From assembly GCF_025822245.1 (NCBI RefSeq), contig NZ_JACKTL010000061.1:1-64000 (forward strand): DNA of 64,000 nt, in the 5' to 3' direction. Shown piece after piece: positions 18,482 through 26,410 of the stretch (within the stretch, counting starts at the first letter, position 1; every line of letters starts with the position of its first letter). The stretch is from Mycolicibacterium hodleri. Its GTDB lineage: Bacteria > Actinomycetota > Actinomycetes > Mycobacteriales > Mycobacteriaceae. A model generated the notes under the pieces. That model was given only the letters and a program-made list of their open reading frames with translations, searched no databases and was not told where the DNA came from. The translations under genes were made by a program, and so were the position numbers.

Positions 18482-20019
18482 CGGCTGCACCCCGCCACCA
18501 CGGGCCGAGCGGGCGGCATGCCGATGCTGGGAAGTCCGAGACCGACGGCCTTCGTGCCGCCCGTGGTGATCTGGCGACCGGCCTCGTGGGCGTCACCGGC
18601 CTTGGTGCGGCGGTGCTCGAGGAGGACGGCGTCGGCGATGAGATGGTGCGGCGCCGCGCTGGTCACGGTGGTGGTGACGACGTCGCCGGGCCGGACGTCC
18701 CGCTCGCCGGGGGCGAAGTGCACCAGTCGGCCGTCGCGGGCCCGACCGGACATGCGTGCGGTGGCGACGTCCTTGCGGCCCTCCCCCGTGGCGACGAGGA
18801 GTTCGACTCGCGTGCCGATCTGGTTGACGTTCTCCTCCAGCGAGATTCGTTCCTGGAGTTCGATCAGACGCATGTATCTCTCTTGCACGACGGCCTTCGG
18901 TAGCTGATCGGGAAGCTCGGCGGCGGGGGTTCCCGGCCGCTTGGAGTACTGGAACGTGAACGCGCTGGCGAAGCGCGCCCGCTCGACCACCTCGAGGGTG
19001 GCGGCGAAGTCGTCCTCGGTCTCGCCGGGGAAGCCCACGATCAGGTCGGTGGTGATGGCGGCATCCGGGATGGCGGCCCGGACGCGGTCGATGATGCCGA
19101 GGTACCGCTCGGCGCGGTAGGACCGGCGCATGGCGCGCAGGATGCGGTCCGAGCCGGATTGCAACGGCATGTGCAGCGTGGGGCACACGTTCGGGGTGGC
19201 CGCCATCGCCTCGATCACGTCGTCGGTGAACTCGGCCGGGTGCGGGGAGGTGAACCGCACGCGTTCCAGGCCGTCGATTCGCCCGCAGGCACGCAACAGC
19301 TTGGCGAAGGCACCGCGGTCGGTCGGCAGCTCCTGCCACATCGTCGGGTCCTCGCGCAAGCGCTCGTCCGAAGCGAACGAGACGCCGTAGGCGTTGACGT
19401 TCTGCCCGAGCAGGGTGACCTCCGACACGCCCTGGTCGACCAGCGACTGCACCTCGGCGAGGATGTCGCCGGGACGCCGGTCGGTCTCCTTGCCGCGCAG
19501 CGACGGGACGATGCAGAACGTGCAGGTGTTGTTGCACCCAACGGAAATGGAAACCCAAGCGGCATAAGACGATTCGCGGGACGCCGGCAGCGTGGAGGGA
19601 AACTCCTGCAGCGACTCGACGATCTCGACCTGGGCCACCCTGTTGTGCCGGGCGCGATCCAGCAACGCCGGAAGCGACCCGATGTTGTGGGTGCCGAAGA
19701 CCACGTCGACCCACGGCGCCCGCTTCAGTACGGCGTCACGGTCCTTCTGCGCCAGACATCCGCCGACGGCGATCTGCATGTCGGGGTTGGCTTCCTTGCG
19801 CGGTACCAGGTGGCTGATGTTGCCGTACAGCTTGTTGTCGGCGTTCTCGCGCACCGCGCAGGTGTTGAACACCACGACGTCGGCGTCGACCCCGTCGGCG
19901 GCCCGCTGGTAGCCCGCCTGCTCGAGCAGACCGACGAGCCGCTCCGAGTCGTGCACGTTCATCTGGCAGCCGTAGGTCCGTACCTGGAAGGTGCGCACGG
20001 GCGCACCATTGGCCACCAT
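18478..20019 (-). CDS. miaB: tRNA methylthiotransferase MiaB
   Basis: MiaB is a radical SAM enzyme with two 4Fe-4S clusters that makes ms2i6A at tRNA position 37 after MiaA. The 513-residue protein has the N-terminal cluster Cys residues in YGCQMN, FNTCAVRENA and GGCLAQ, the radical SAM CxxxCxxC motif in CNNTCTFCIVPSLRG, and a C-terminal TRAM domain. About 40 extra residues at the end are typical of mycobacteria. The ATG at 20019 is chosen because GGAGGG stands nine bases upstream. It is divergent from the glutamate importer operon. Confidence 0.95.
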   Translation of the reverse strand: MVANGAPVRTFQVRTYGCQMNVHDSERLVGLLEQAGYQRAADGVDADVVVFNTCAVRENADNKLYGNISHLVPRKEANPDMQIAVGGCLAQKDRDAVLKRAPWVDVVFGTHNIGSLPALLDRARHNRVAQVEIVESLQEFPSTLPASRESSYAAWVSISVGCNNTCTFCIVPSLRGKETDRRPGDILAEVQSLVDQGVSEVTLLGQNVNAYGVSFASDERLREDPTMWQELPTDRGAFAKLLRACGRIDGLERVRFTSPHPAEFTDDVIEAMAATPNVCPTLHMPLQSGSDRILRAMRRSYRAERYLGIIDRVRAAIPDAAITTDLIVGFPGETEDDFAATLEVVERARFASAFTFQYSKRPGTPAAELPDQLPKAVVQERYMRLIELQERISLEENVNQIGTRVELLVATGEGRKDVATARMSGRARDGRLVHFAPGERDVRPGDVVTTTVTSAAPHHLIADAVLLEHRRTKAGDAHEAGRQITTGGTKAVGLGLPSIGMPPARPVVAGCSR

Positions 20020-20121
20020 CGAAGTCACCCTCCAATGGTACGGCGGGGTCAGCCGCATCCAAACTTCCCGGATTGTCCAGAGCCCTGCCAGCTGATCGTT
20101 ACCTGGGTAAGGTCTGTGCGC

Positions 20122-20907
20122 ATGCAGACCGACCAGTCGGAGGCCGACCCACTCGAGCCGACTCCGACGACCGTGCCGATGATCTCAATCAAGGGCGTCA
20201 ACAAGCATTTCGGCAGCCTTCACGTCCTCAAGGACATCAACCTCGAGGTGAACCGCGGCCAGGTCGTGGTGGTGCTGGGCCCGTCGGGTTCGGGCAAGTC
20301 CACGTTGTGCCGCACCATCAATCGCCTCGAACCGATCGACTCGGGCTCCATCGAGATCGACGGTGAGAAGCTGCCCGAGGAGGGCCGCAGGCTCGCGCAG
20401 CTGAGGTCGGACGTCGGCATGGTGTTCCAGTCGTTCAATCTGTTCGCGCACAAGACGATTCTGCAAAACGTCACCCTCGCGCCGATGAAGGTGCGCAAGT
20501 CGTCCAAGGACGCGGCGCACGCGGCGGCCATGTCGTTGTTGGAGCGCGTCGGGATCGCCAACCAGGCCGACAAGTACCCGGCGCAACTGTCCGGTGGTCA
20601 GCAGCAACGGGTGGCGATCGCCCGTTCGCTGGCGATGCAACCCAAGGTGATGTTGTTCGACGAACCGACCAGTGCCCTCGATCCCGAGATGATCAACGAG
20701 GTGCTGGCCGTGATGACCTCCCTCGCGGAGGAGGGCATGACGATGGTGGTGGTGACCCACGAGATGGGCTTCGCCCGCCGCGCGTCCAACCGGATCGTGT
20801 TCATGGCCGACGGTGCGATCGTCGAGGACGCCGAACCCCAGGAGTTCTTCTCCAACCCGAAATCCGAGCGCGCCAAGGACTTCCTCGGCAAGATCCTCAA
20901 CCACTGA
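20122..20907 (+). CDS. gluA: Glutamate ABC transporter ATP-binding protein
   Basis: This is the ATPase of a polar amino acid importer. The 261-residue protein has Walker A GPSGSGKST, Q-loop VFQSFNLFAHKTI, signature LSGGQQQRVAIARSL, Walker B VMLFDEPTSALDPE and the switch His in VVVTHEMGFA. The first 19 residues are an extra acidic N terminus; an internal ATG at 20179 (MISIKGVNK) would give the usual family length. It leads a four-gene operon with the binding protein and two permeases, as in actinobacterial gluABCD. The substrate assignment rests on that arrangement. Confidence 0.88.
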   Translation: MQTDQSEADPLEPTPTTVPMISIKGVNKHFGSLHVLKDINLEVNRGQVVVVLGPSGSGKSTLCRTINRLEPIDSGSIEIDGEKLPEEGRRLAQLRSDVGMVFQSFNLFAHKTILQNVTLAPMKVRKSSKDAAHAAAMSLLERVGIANQADKYPAQLSGGQQQRVAIARSLAMQPKVMLFDEPTSALDPEMINEVLAVMTSLAEEGMTMVVVTHEMGFARRASNRIVFMADGAIVEDAEPQEFFSNPKSERAKDFLGKILNH

Positions 20908-20932
20908 ACGCTTCGGCGAAAGGAATACAGCT

Positions 20933-21760
20933 GTGCCCTCTAGAAAGCCGTCTCTTCGATTCAGGGTGGCCGCCGCCCTGGCGCTGTCGGTCGTCCTCCC
21001 CCTGTCGGTCACCGCGTGTGGCGGCGGTTCCGGCGGTGACGACGGCAAGATCGTCATCGGCACCAAGTTCGACCAGCCCGGTCTGGGGCTGAAGAACCCG
21101 GACGGCACGATGAGCGGATTCGACGTGGACGTCGCCACCTACGTCGCCGGCCAGCTCGGCTTCACCCCCGACAAGATCGAGTGGAAGGAATCACCGTCCG
21201 CCCAGCGCGAGACGCTGATCCAGAACGACCAGGTCAAGTTCATCGCCGCGACCTACTCCATCACCGACGCCCGCAAGGAGAAGGTCTCCTTCGCCGGGCC
21301 GTACCTGGTCACCGGTCAGAGCCTGCTGGTCAAGGCCGACAACTCCGACATCACCGGCCCCGACTCACTGCAGAACAACAAGAAGCTCTGCTCGGTGTCG
21401 GGCTCGACGCCGGCCCAGCGCATCAAGGACAAGTACCCCGGCGTGCAGTTGCAGCAGTACGACACGTACTCCGCGTGCATCGAGGCGTTGAAGAACGGAG
21501 CCATCGACGCGGTGACCACCGACGAGGTCATCCTCGCCGGCTACGCCGCGCAGAGCCCGGGGACGTTCAAGATCGTGGGCCAGCCGTTCTCCGAGGAGAA
21601 CTACGGCATCGGCCTGAAAAAGGACGACACCGATCTGCAGACGAAGGTCAACGACGCCATCACCAAGATGGAGAAGGACGGCGACTGGGCGAAGGCGTTC
21701 GAGAAGAACCTCGGACCCGCGGGCATTGCGACGCCGGCGCCGCCGGCGCTCGACAAGTGA
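20933..21760 (+). CDS. gluB: Glutamate-binding lipoprotein
   Basis: This is the extracellular substrate-binding subunit (SBP family 3) of the importer. The 275-residue protein has a lipoprotein signal with lipobox SVTAC (lipidated Cys near residue 29) followed by GGGSGG. The mature domain contains the DGTMSGFDVDVATYVAGQLG and EWKESPSAQRETLIQNDQVKFIAATYSIT segments typical of glutamate/glutamine binders. The start is a GTG with AAAGGA ten bases upstream, 25 bases after gluA. Confidence 0.9.
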   Translation: MPSRKPSLRFRVAAALALSVVLPLSVTACGGGSGGDDGKIVIGTKFDQPGLGLKNPDGTMSGFDVDVATYVAGQLGFTPDKIEWKESPSAQRETLIQNDQVKFIAATYSITDARKEKVSFAGPYLVTGQSLLVKADNSDITGPDSLQNNKKLCSVSGSTPAQRIKDKYPGVQLQQYDTYSACIEALKNGAIDAVTTDEVILAGYAAQSPGTFKIVGQPFSEENYGIGLKKDDTDLQTKVNDAITKMEKDGDWAKAFEKNLGPAGIATPAPPALDK

Positions 21761-21789
21761 CGCCGAGCGCCTAGAGCAGCGGAGACCAC

Positions 21790-22470
21790 GTGGAGATCTT
21801 CTCCGAGTATCAGGACCGGATCTTCGAGGCGTTCTGGACCACCATCCAGTTGACGGTGTTCTCCGCCGTCGGAGCGTTGGTACTCGGCACGGCGCTGGCC
21901 GCGATGCGGCTGGCACCGGTGCCGATGCTCAACTGGGTCGGCACCACGTACGTCAACGTCATCCGCAACACGCCGTTGACGCTGATCATCCTGTTCTGCT
22001 CGTTCGGGTTGGCCCAGACGTTGGGGGTGACGCTGGTCGACTCTCAGTCGAGGACTTCGATCGAAGACAGCAACTTCCGCCTGGCGGTCCTCGGGCTCAC
22101 GGTCTACACCGCGGCGTTCGTCTGTGAGACGGTGCGCGCCGGGGTGAACACCGTGCCGCTCGGACAGGCGGAGGCCGCCAGGTCGTTGGGGTTCACGTTC
22201 GGGCAGAATCTGCGAATGGTGATGCTGCCACAGGCATTTCGGGCGGTCGTCATTCCGCTGGGTTCGGTGCTCATCGCGTTGACGAAGAACACCACGATCG
22301 CCTCGGCCATCGGCGTCGCCGAGGCGGCGTTGCTGATGAAGGAGATGATCGAGAACACTGCGGCGCTGGCCACCATTGGGGCCATCTTCGCGCTGGGCTT
22401 CGTGATCTTGACGTTGCCGTTGGGTCTGTTGTTCGGCTGGCTGGGGAGACGATTGGCGGTGGCCAGGTGA
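21790..22470 (+). CDS. gluC: Glutamate ABC transporter permease (first)
   Basis: This 226-residue inner-membrane permease has about five membrane helices and the HisM-type coupling loop EAARSLGFTFGQNLRMVMLPQ, which contacts the ATPase. NVIRNTPLTLIILFCSFG matches the family's pore region. The start is a GTG with GGAG upstream. Its last bases overlap the start of the second permease (GTGA), so the two are co-translated and likely form a heterodimer. Confidence 0.9.
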   Translation: MEIFSEYQDRIFEAFWTTIQLTVFSAVGALVLGTALAAMRLAPVPMLNWVGTTYVNVIRNTPLTLIILFCSFGLAQTLGVTLVDSQSRTSIEDSNFRLAVLGLTVYTAAFVCETVRAGVNTVPLGQAEAARSLGFTFGQNLRMVMLPQAFRAVVIPLGSVLIALTKNTTIASAIGVAEAALLMKEMIENTAALATIGAIFALGFVILTLPLGLLFGWLGRRLAVAR

Positions 22471-23354
22471 GCGGCGCATCGGTTCTGTTCGACGCTCCGG
22501 GCCCACGCGCCCGGATCCGCAACCGCTTCATCAGCGCCGTCACGGTGGTGCTGGTGTTGGCGGTGGCGTGGGTGGTCTACGCGCAACTGGACGCCAAGGG
22601 TCAGCTGACGGCCGCCAAGTGGGAACCGTTCCTCACGGCGAACCTCTGGAAGACCTACATCTTGCCGGGCGTGCAGGGCACGCTGACCGCGGCCGCGGTG
22701 TCGATCGTCTTGGCGCTGCTGCTGGGGTTCCTCCTCGGCATCGGCCGGCTGTCCCACCACGACGGCGTCCGGCGGGTCTGCGCGGTGGTCGTCGAGTTCT
22801 TCCGGGCGGTGCCCGTGCTGATCATGATGATCTTCGCGTACTTCCTCTATGCGACCTACGACGTGTTCCCGTCGAAGTACCTTGCCCTGGCCGGCGTCAT
22901 CACGGGTTTGACGCTGTACAACGGCGCCGTCATCGCCGAAATCGTCCGCGCGGGCGTCAACGCCCTGCCCCGCGGACAGTCCGAGGCCGCCGAGGCGCTG
23001 GGGCTGCGGTGGGGTCAGATCATGCGGTCCATCCTGCTTCCGCAGGCGGTCACCTCGATGCTGCCGGTGTTGGTGTCGCAGATGGTCGTGGTGCTCAAGG
23101 ACACCGCGATCGGCTACCAGATCACGTTCCTGGAGATGGTCCGCCAAGGCACACAGGTGGGCTCCGCCTACGGCAACTACGTTCCCGCTCTGATCGTCAT
23201 CGCCCTGCTGATGATCTGCGTGAACTTCAGCTTGGGGGCGTTCGCGACGTGGCTGGAGAGCCGACTTCGGCGCTCCAAGCGTGGGCCCGAGCCACTGCAC
23301 GCCGCCCCGGTCACCCAGGGCACCTTCGGGGCGGGTGCCGGTGGCACGATCTAG
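22467..23354 (+). CDS. gluD: Glutamate ABC transporter permease (second)
   Basis: This 295-residue permease has about five membrane helices and the coupling loop EAAEALGLRWGQIMRSILLPQAV. VEFFRAVPVLIMMIFAYFL is the family core. The C terminus is a 30-residue basic cytoplasmic tail. It completes the operon and converges on recX with a 21-base gap. Confidence 0.9.
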   Translation: MSGASVLFDAPGPRARIRNRFISAVTVVLVLAVAWVVYAQLDAKGQLTAAKWEPFLTANLWKTYILPGVQGTLTAAAVSIVLALLLGFLLGIGRLSHHDGVRRVCAVVVEFFRAVPVLIMMIFAYFLYATYDVFPSKYLALAGVITGLTLYNGAVIAEIVRAGVNALPRGQSEAAEALGLRWGQIMRSILLPQAVTSMLPVLVSQMVVVLKDTAIGYQITFLEMVRQGTQVGSAYGNYVPALIVIALLMICVNFSLGAFATWLESRLRRSKRGPEPLHAAPVTQGTFGAGAGGTI

Positions 23355-23375
23355 GGCGATCGCCAACGTCACCGG

Positions 23376-23930
23376 TCAGACCCGGCGACGCTCCCGCTCG
23401 CCGGCCAGCGCGACCTTGACCACGTCGAGGGCCATCGACGGCGAATAGCCCCGGCGGGCCAGCATCCCGACCAGCCGGCGCGTCACCCGGGTGTCGTCGG
23501 CGGGGTCGTCGAGCCGCTCACGCCGCAATTTGTCGGCGACGAGTTGCTCGGCCCGGACCCGCTCGGCATCGGCGTCGACGTCGGTGAGCGCCTCGGCGAT
23601 CACGTCGTCGTCGACGCCCTTGGTGCGCAATTCGGCAGCCAAGGCGCGCTTGCCCTTTCCGGCGTTGACGTGACGCGACCGGACCCACTGGTGCGCGAAG
23701 TCCTGATCGTCGACCAGCCCGACCGTCGTCAGCCGGTCCAGCACTCGCTCACTGACGTCGTCGGGGTAACCCCGCTTGGTCAGCCGCTCGGTGAGTTCGG
23801 CCCGGGTGCGAGCCCGCACGGTGAGCAGACGCAGGCACAGGTTGCGGGCCTGCTCCTCGCGTTCGCGAGGATCCTGCGCCTGCTCGTCGTCCGACTCAGA
23901 AGTCGACTGGGGCGGGCAGGGCTTTGTCAT
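23376..23930 (-). CDS. recX: Regulatory protein RecX
   Basis: RecX binds RecA filaments and limits RecA activity. The 184-residue protein is made of three-helix RecX repeats, with RTRAELTERLTKRGYPDDVSERVLDRLTTVGLVDDQDFAHQWVRSR as the clearest. It starts inside recA and overlaps it by 35 bases, an arrangement also known for mycobacterial recA-recX, so translation is coupled and expression follows the SOS response. Confidence 0.94.
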   Translation of the reverse strand: MTKPCPPQSTSESDDEQAQDPREREEQARNLCLRLLTVRARTRAELTERLTKRGYPDDVSERVLDRLTTVGLVDDQDFAHQWVRSRHVNAGKGKRALAAELRTKGVDDDVIAEALTDVDADAERVRAEQLVADKLRRERLDDPADDTRVTRRLVGMLARRGYSPSMALDVVKVALAGERERRRV

Positions 23931-24948
23931 TGCTGGCGTCGTCGGTCAGCACGGCACCGATGCCGAGCTTTTCCTTGATCTTCTTCTCGATCTCGTTGGC
24001 CACTTCGGGGTTCTGGAGCAGGAAGTTGCGAGCGTTCTCCTTGCCCTGACCCAGCTGCTCACCCTCGTAGGTGAACCAGGAGCCGGACTTGCGCACGAAA
24101 CCGTGCTCGACACCCATGTCGATGAGCGAGCCCTCCTTGGAGATGCCCTTGCCGTAGAGGATGTCGAACTCGGCCTGCTTGAAGGGTGGCGCCATCTTGT
24201 TCTTGACGATCTTGCAGCGGGTGCGGTTGCCGACCGCGTCGGTGCCGTCCTTGAGCGTCTCGATGCGGCGGACGTCCAATCGGATGGAGGCGTAGAACTT
24301 CAGCGCCTTTCCGCCCGTGGTGGTTTCGGGCGAACCGAACATGACGCCGATCTTCTCGCGCAGCTGGTTGATGAAGATCGCCGTGGTGTTCGAGTTGCTC
24401 AGGGCGCCGGTGATCTTGCGGAGCGCCTGGCTCATCAGCCGGGCCTGCAGACCTACGTGGCTGTCGCCCATCTCGCCCTCGATTTCGGCGCGGGGCACCA
24501 GTGCGGCCACCGAGTCGATGACCAGGATGTCCAGCGCGCCCGACCTGATCAGCATGTCGGCGATCTCGAGGGCCTGCTCACCGGTGTCCGGCTGGGAAAC
24601 CAGCAGCGAATCGGTGTCCACGCCAAGCCTCTTGGCGTACTCCGGGTCCAGTGCGTGCTCCGCGTCGATGAACGCCGCGATGCCGCCTGCGGCCTGCGCG
24701 TTGGCGACCGCGTGCAGCGCGACGGTGGTCTTACCCGAGGATTCCGGGCCGTAGATCTCGACGACTCGGCCGCGGGGCAACCCGCCGATGCCGAGCGCCA
24801 CGTCCAAGGCGATCGATCCCGTCGGGATGACCGAAATCGGCTGACGCACCTCTTCGCCGAGTCGCATCACCGACCCCTTGCCGTGACTCTTCTCGATCTG
24901 GGCGAGGGCTAGCTCGAGGGCCTTCTCGCGATCCGGGGCTTGTGCCAT
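23896..24948 (-). CDS. recA: Recombinase RecA
   Basis: RecA forms filaments on single-stranded DNA, performs strand exchange and triggers LexA cleavage. The 350-residue protein has Walker A GPESSGKT (residues 67-74), Walker B ILVIDSVAALVP and the L2 region FGSPETTTGGKALKFY. It is continuous, with no intein, unlike the M. tuberculosis gene. Two upstream control elements are visible: an SOS box at 25051-25066 and a LexA-independent DNA-damage promoter at 25000-25022. recX follows with overlap. Confidence 0.98.
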   Translation of the reverse strand: MAQAPDREKALELALAQIEKSHGKGSVMRLGEEVRQPISVIPTGSIALDVALGIGGLPRGRVVEIYGPESSGKTTVALHAVANAQAAGGIAAFIDAEHALDPEYAKRLGVDTDSLLVSQPDTGEQALEIADMLIRSGALDILVIDSVAALVPRAEIEGEMGDSHVGLQARLMSQALRKITGALSNSNTTAIFINQLREKIGVMFGSPETTTGGKALKFYASIRLDVRRIETLKDGTDAVGNRTRCKIVKNKMAPPFKQAEFDILYGKGISKEGSLIDMGVEHGFVRKSGSWFTYEGEQLGQGKENARNFLLQNPEVANEIEKKIKEKLGIGAVLTDDASNDKALPAPVDF

Positions 24949-24999
24949 GGTGGTCTCCGTCCTGGTGAGTTCTCGATCGGTTCCGATCGGTTGGCCGTG

Positions 25000-25022
25000 A
25001 CGCTAGAGGAGGCCTCCGACAA
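25000..25022 (-). promoter_or_regulatory. ClpR/PafBC-type recA promoter
   Basis: On the minus strand TTGTCGGAG, eight bases, then TAGCGT match the mycobacterial LexA-independent DNA-damage promoter (RecA-NDp, TTGTCRGTG-N8-TAGNNT) with one mismatch. It lies about 52 bases upstream of the recA ATG. The match is visual only. Confidence 0.7.
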
Positions 25023-25050
25023 GGTGTCCGTCGAACACCGCCCACAGTAG

Positions 25051-25066
25051 ACGAACACGTGTTCGA
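25051..25066. promoter_or_regulatory. LexA (SOS) box before recA
   Basis: ACGAACACGTGTTCGA is an almost perfect palindrome matching TCGAAC-N4-GTTCGA with one mismatch. It lies 103 bases upstream of the recA start, between recA and the divergent hypA. Confidence 0.85.
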
Positions 25067-25131
25067 TTCAAGTGGACACGCCGATGAGGTCGGAACGCGA
25101 TGCCCGGACTCCCCGCGGGAGGTGCGCGTCG

Positions 25132-25160
25132 TTGTGCCACGAGGACCACCGGCCTATCGT
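25132..25160 (+). promoter_or_regulatory. Candidate SigA-type promoter for hypA
   Basis: TTGTGC and TATCGT are separated by 17 bases. The -10 fits the mycobacterial TANNNT rule and lies 29 bases before the hypA start. A moderate visual match. Confidence 0.4.
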
Positions 25161-25189
25161 GAGGACATCCCGCCCGGATGGGGGCAGAC

Positions 25190-25519
25190 GTGCACGAGAT
25201 GTCGCTGACGCAAAGTGTCGTCGATGCCGTCTGCGAGCACGCCGCAGGCAGACACGTGCACAGCGTCACGCTGGAGGTCGGCGCGCTGTGCGCGGTGGTA
25301 CCGGATGCGATGGCCTTCTGCTTCGAGCTGGCCACCGAGGGCACCGTGGCCGCAGGCGCCCGGCTCGAACTCGACCTGCGACCGGGGGTCGCACACTGCC
25401 GCACCTGCGCCGCCGACTTCGAGCTCGACGATCCAATCCTGTTGTGCCCCTGCGGCAGTGCAGACGTCGACGTCCTGGGGGGCCGGGACCTGAGAATTCT
25501 GTCGATGGAAGTGAGTTGA
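25190..25519 (+). CDS. hypA: Hydrogenase nickel chaperone HypA
   Basis: HypA binds nickel and, with HypB, delivers it to the hydrogenase large subunit. The 109-residue protein begins MHEMSLT, whose His2 is a nickel ligand, so I chose the GTG at 25190 over the ATG at 25178. The zinc loop is CRTC ... LCPCGS; the second half reads CPC, where many HypA proteins have CPxC. It starts a long plus-strand block that ends near 39.2 kb and lies divergent from recA. hypB follows after one base. Confidence 0.92.
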   Translation: MHEMSLTQSVVDAVCEHAAGRHVHSVTLEVGALCAVVPDAMAFCFELATEGTVAAGARLELDLRPGVAHCRTCAADFELDDPILLCPCGSADVDVLGGRDLRILSMEVS

Positions 25520-25520
25520 C

Positions 25521-26300
25521 ATGTGCGCAACCTGTGGCTGTGGCGACGACGGCGCGGTGATCACGATCGCGGGTGAGACGGCACCCCACGACCACCACCA
25601 CCCGCACCCGCACCCGCACCCGCATGATCACCCCCACACCGAGACCGTCACCCTCGAGCAGAAGGTGCTCGCCAAGAACGACGCACTCGCCCACCGCAAT
25701 CGGCAGTGGCTCGCCGAGCGCGAGATCCTGGCGCTGAACGTCACCAGCTCACCGGGAGCGGGAAAGACGACCGTGCTCGAGCACACCATCCGACGCCTCG
25801 GCACCCGGCACCGCGTGTCGGTGATCGAAGGCGATCAGGAGACCCTTCTCGACGCCAACCGGATCACCGCCGCCGGAGCGCGCGCCGTTCAGGTCAACAC
25901 CGGCGCGGGGTGCCACTTGGACGCCGCGATGATCGAACGCGCCCTGCGCGCCCTCGATCCGGAACCCAGCTCTTTGCTGTTCATCGAGAACGTGGGCAAC
26001 CTGGTGTGTCCGGCGCTGTTCGATCTCGGCGAGGACAGCAAGGTCGTCGTCATCTCGGTGACCGAGGGAACGGACAAGCCGCTGAAGTATCCGCACATGT
26101 TCGCCGCGGCAGAACTGGTACTCGTGAACAAGATCGACCTGCTCCCCTACGTCGACTTCGACATGGATCTCTGTGCCCACCACGTCCGTTCGGTGAATCC
26201 GAATGCACGAACCGTGCCCGTCTCCGCCACCACGGGGGACGGCATGGAGAGCTGGTTCCAGTGGATCGACGACCGAGCCCTAAAGCTTGCCAAGATGTGA
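25521..26300 (+). CDS. hypB: Hydrogenase nickel-insertion GTPase HypB
   Basis: HypB is the GTPase for nickel insertion. The 259-residue protein has the N-terminal CxxCGC nickel motif (MCATCGCG), a His-rich stretch at about residues 24-39 built from a CACCCG hexanucleotide repeat, the P-loop SSPGAGKTT, the metal site region GAGCHLDA and the G4-type NKIDLLPY. The His-rich part may store nickel. Its stop is immediately followed by a promoter-like sequence for hhyS, so hypAB may be transcribed separately from the structural genes. Confidence 0.95.
   Translation: MCATCGCGDDGAVITIAGETAPHDHHHPHPHPHPHDHPHTETVTLEQKVLAKNDALAHRNRQWLAEREILALNVTSSPGAGKTTVLEHTIRRLGTRHRVSVIEGDQETLLDANRITAAGARAVQVNTGAGCHLDAAMIERALRALDPEPSSLLFIENVGNLVCPALFDLGEDSKVVVISVTEGTDKPLKYPHMFAAAELVLVNKIDLLPYVDFDMDLCAHHVRSVNPNARTVPVSATTGDGMESWFQWIDDRALKLAKM
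25599..25622 (+). repeat. CACCCG hexanucleotide repeat, four copies
   Basis: Four tandem CACCCG units encode alternating His-Pro in HypB. Length changes would stay in frame and alter the number of His residues. Confidence 0.8.
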
Positions 26301-26329
26301 TTGACAACACACTTTTGCCGGAGTAGATC
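26301..26329 (+). promoter_or_regulatory. Candidate promoter for the hhySL structural genes
   Basis: A perfect -35 TTGACA directly follows the hypB stop. A -10 candidate TAGATC lies 17 bases on. An inverted repeat (GGGATC, 7 bases, GATCCC at 26379-26397) sits just before the hhyS ribosome site GGAAAG. Confidence 0.5.
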
Positions 26330-26410
26330 TGAGAACCAGCGACGCGCAAGTGGGCCGAAGGGCGACTCCTGCGCCGTAGGGATCCCAGCCCGATCCCGGA
26401 AAGCCGCAGC

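Noticed and set aside
24000..24948. RecA intein as in M. tuberculosis
   Set aside because: The recA frame is continuous at normal length, with no inserted intein motifs.
25599..25640. Tandem CACCCG run considered as a CRISPR-like or regulatory repeat
   Set aside because: It lies inside hypB and simply encodes the His-Pro tract.
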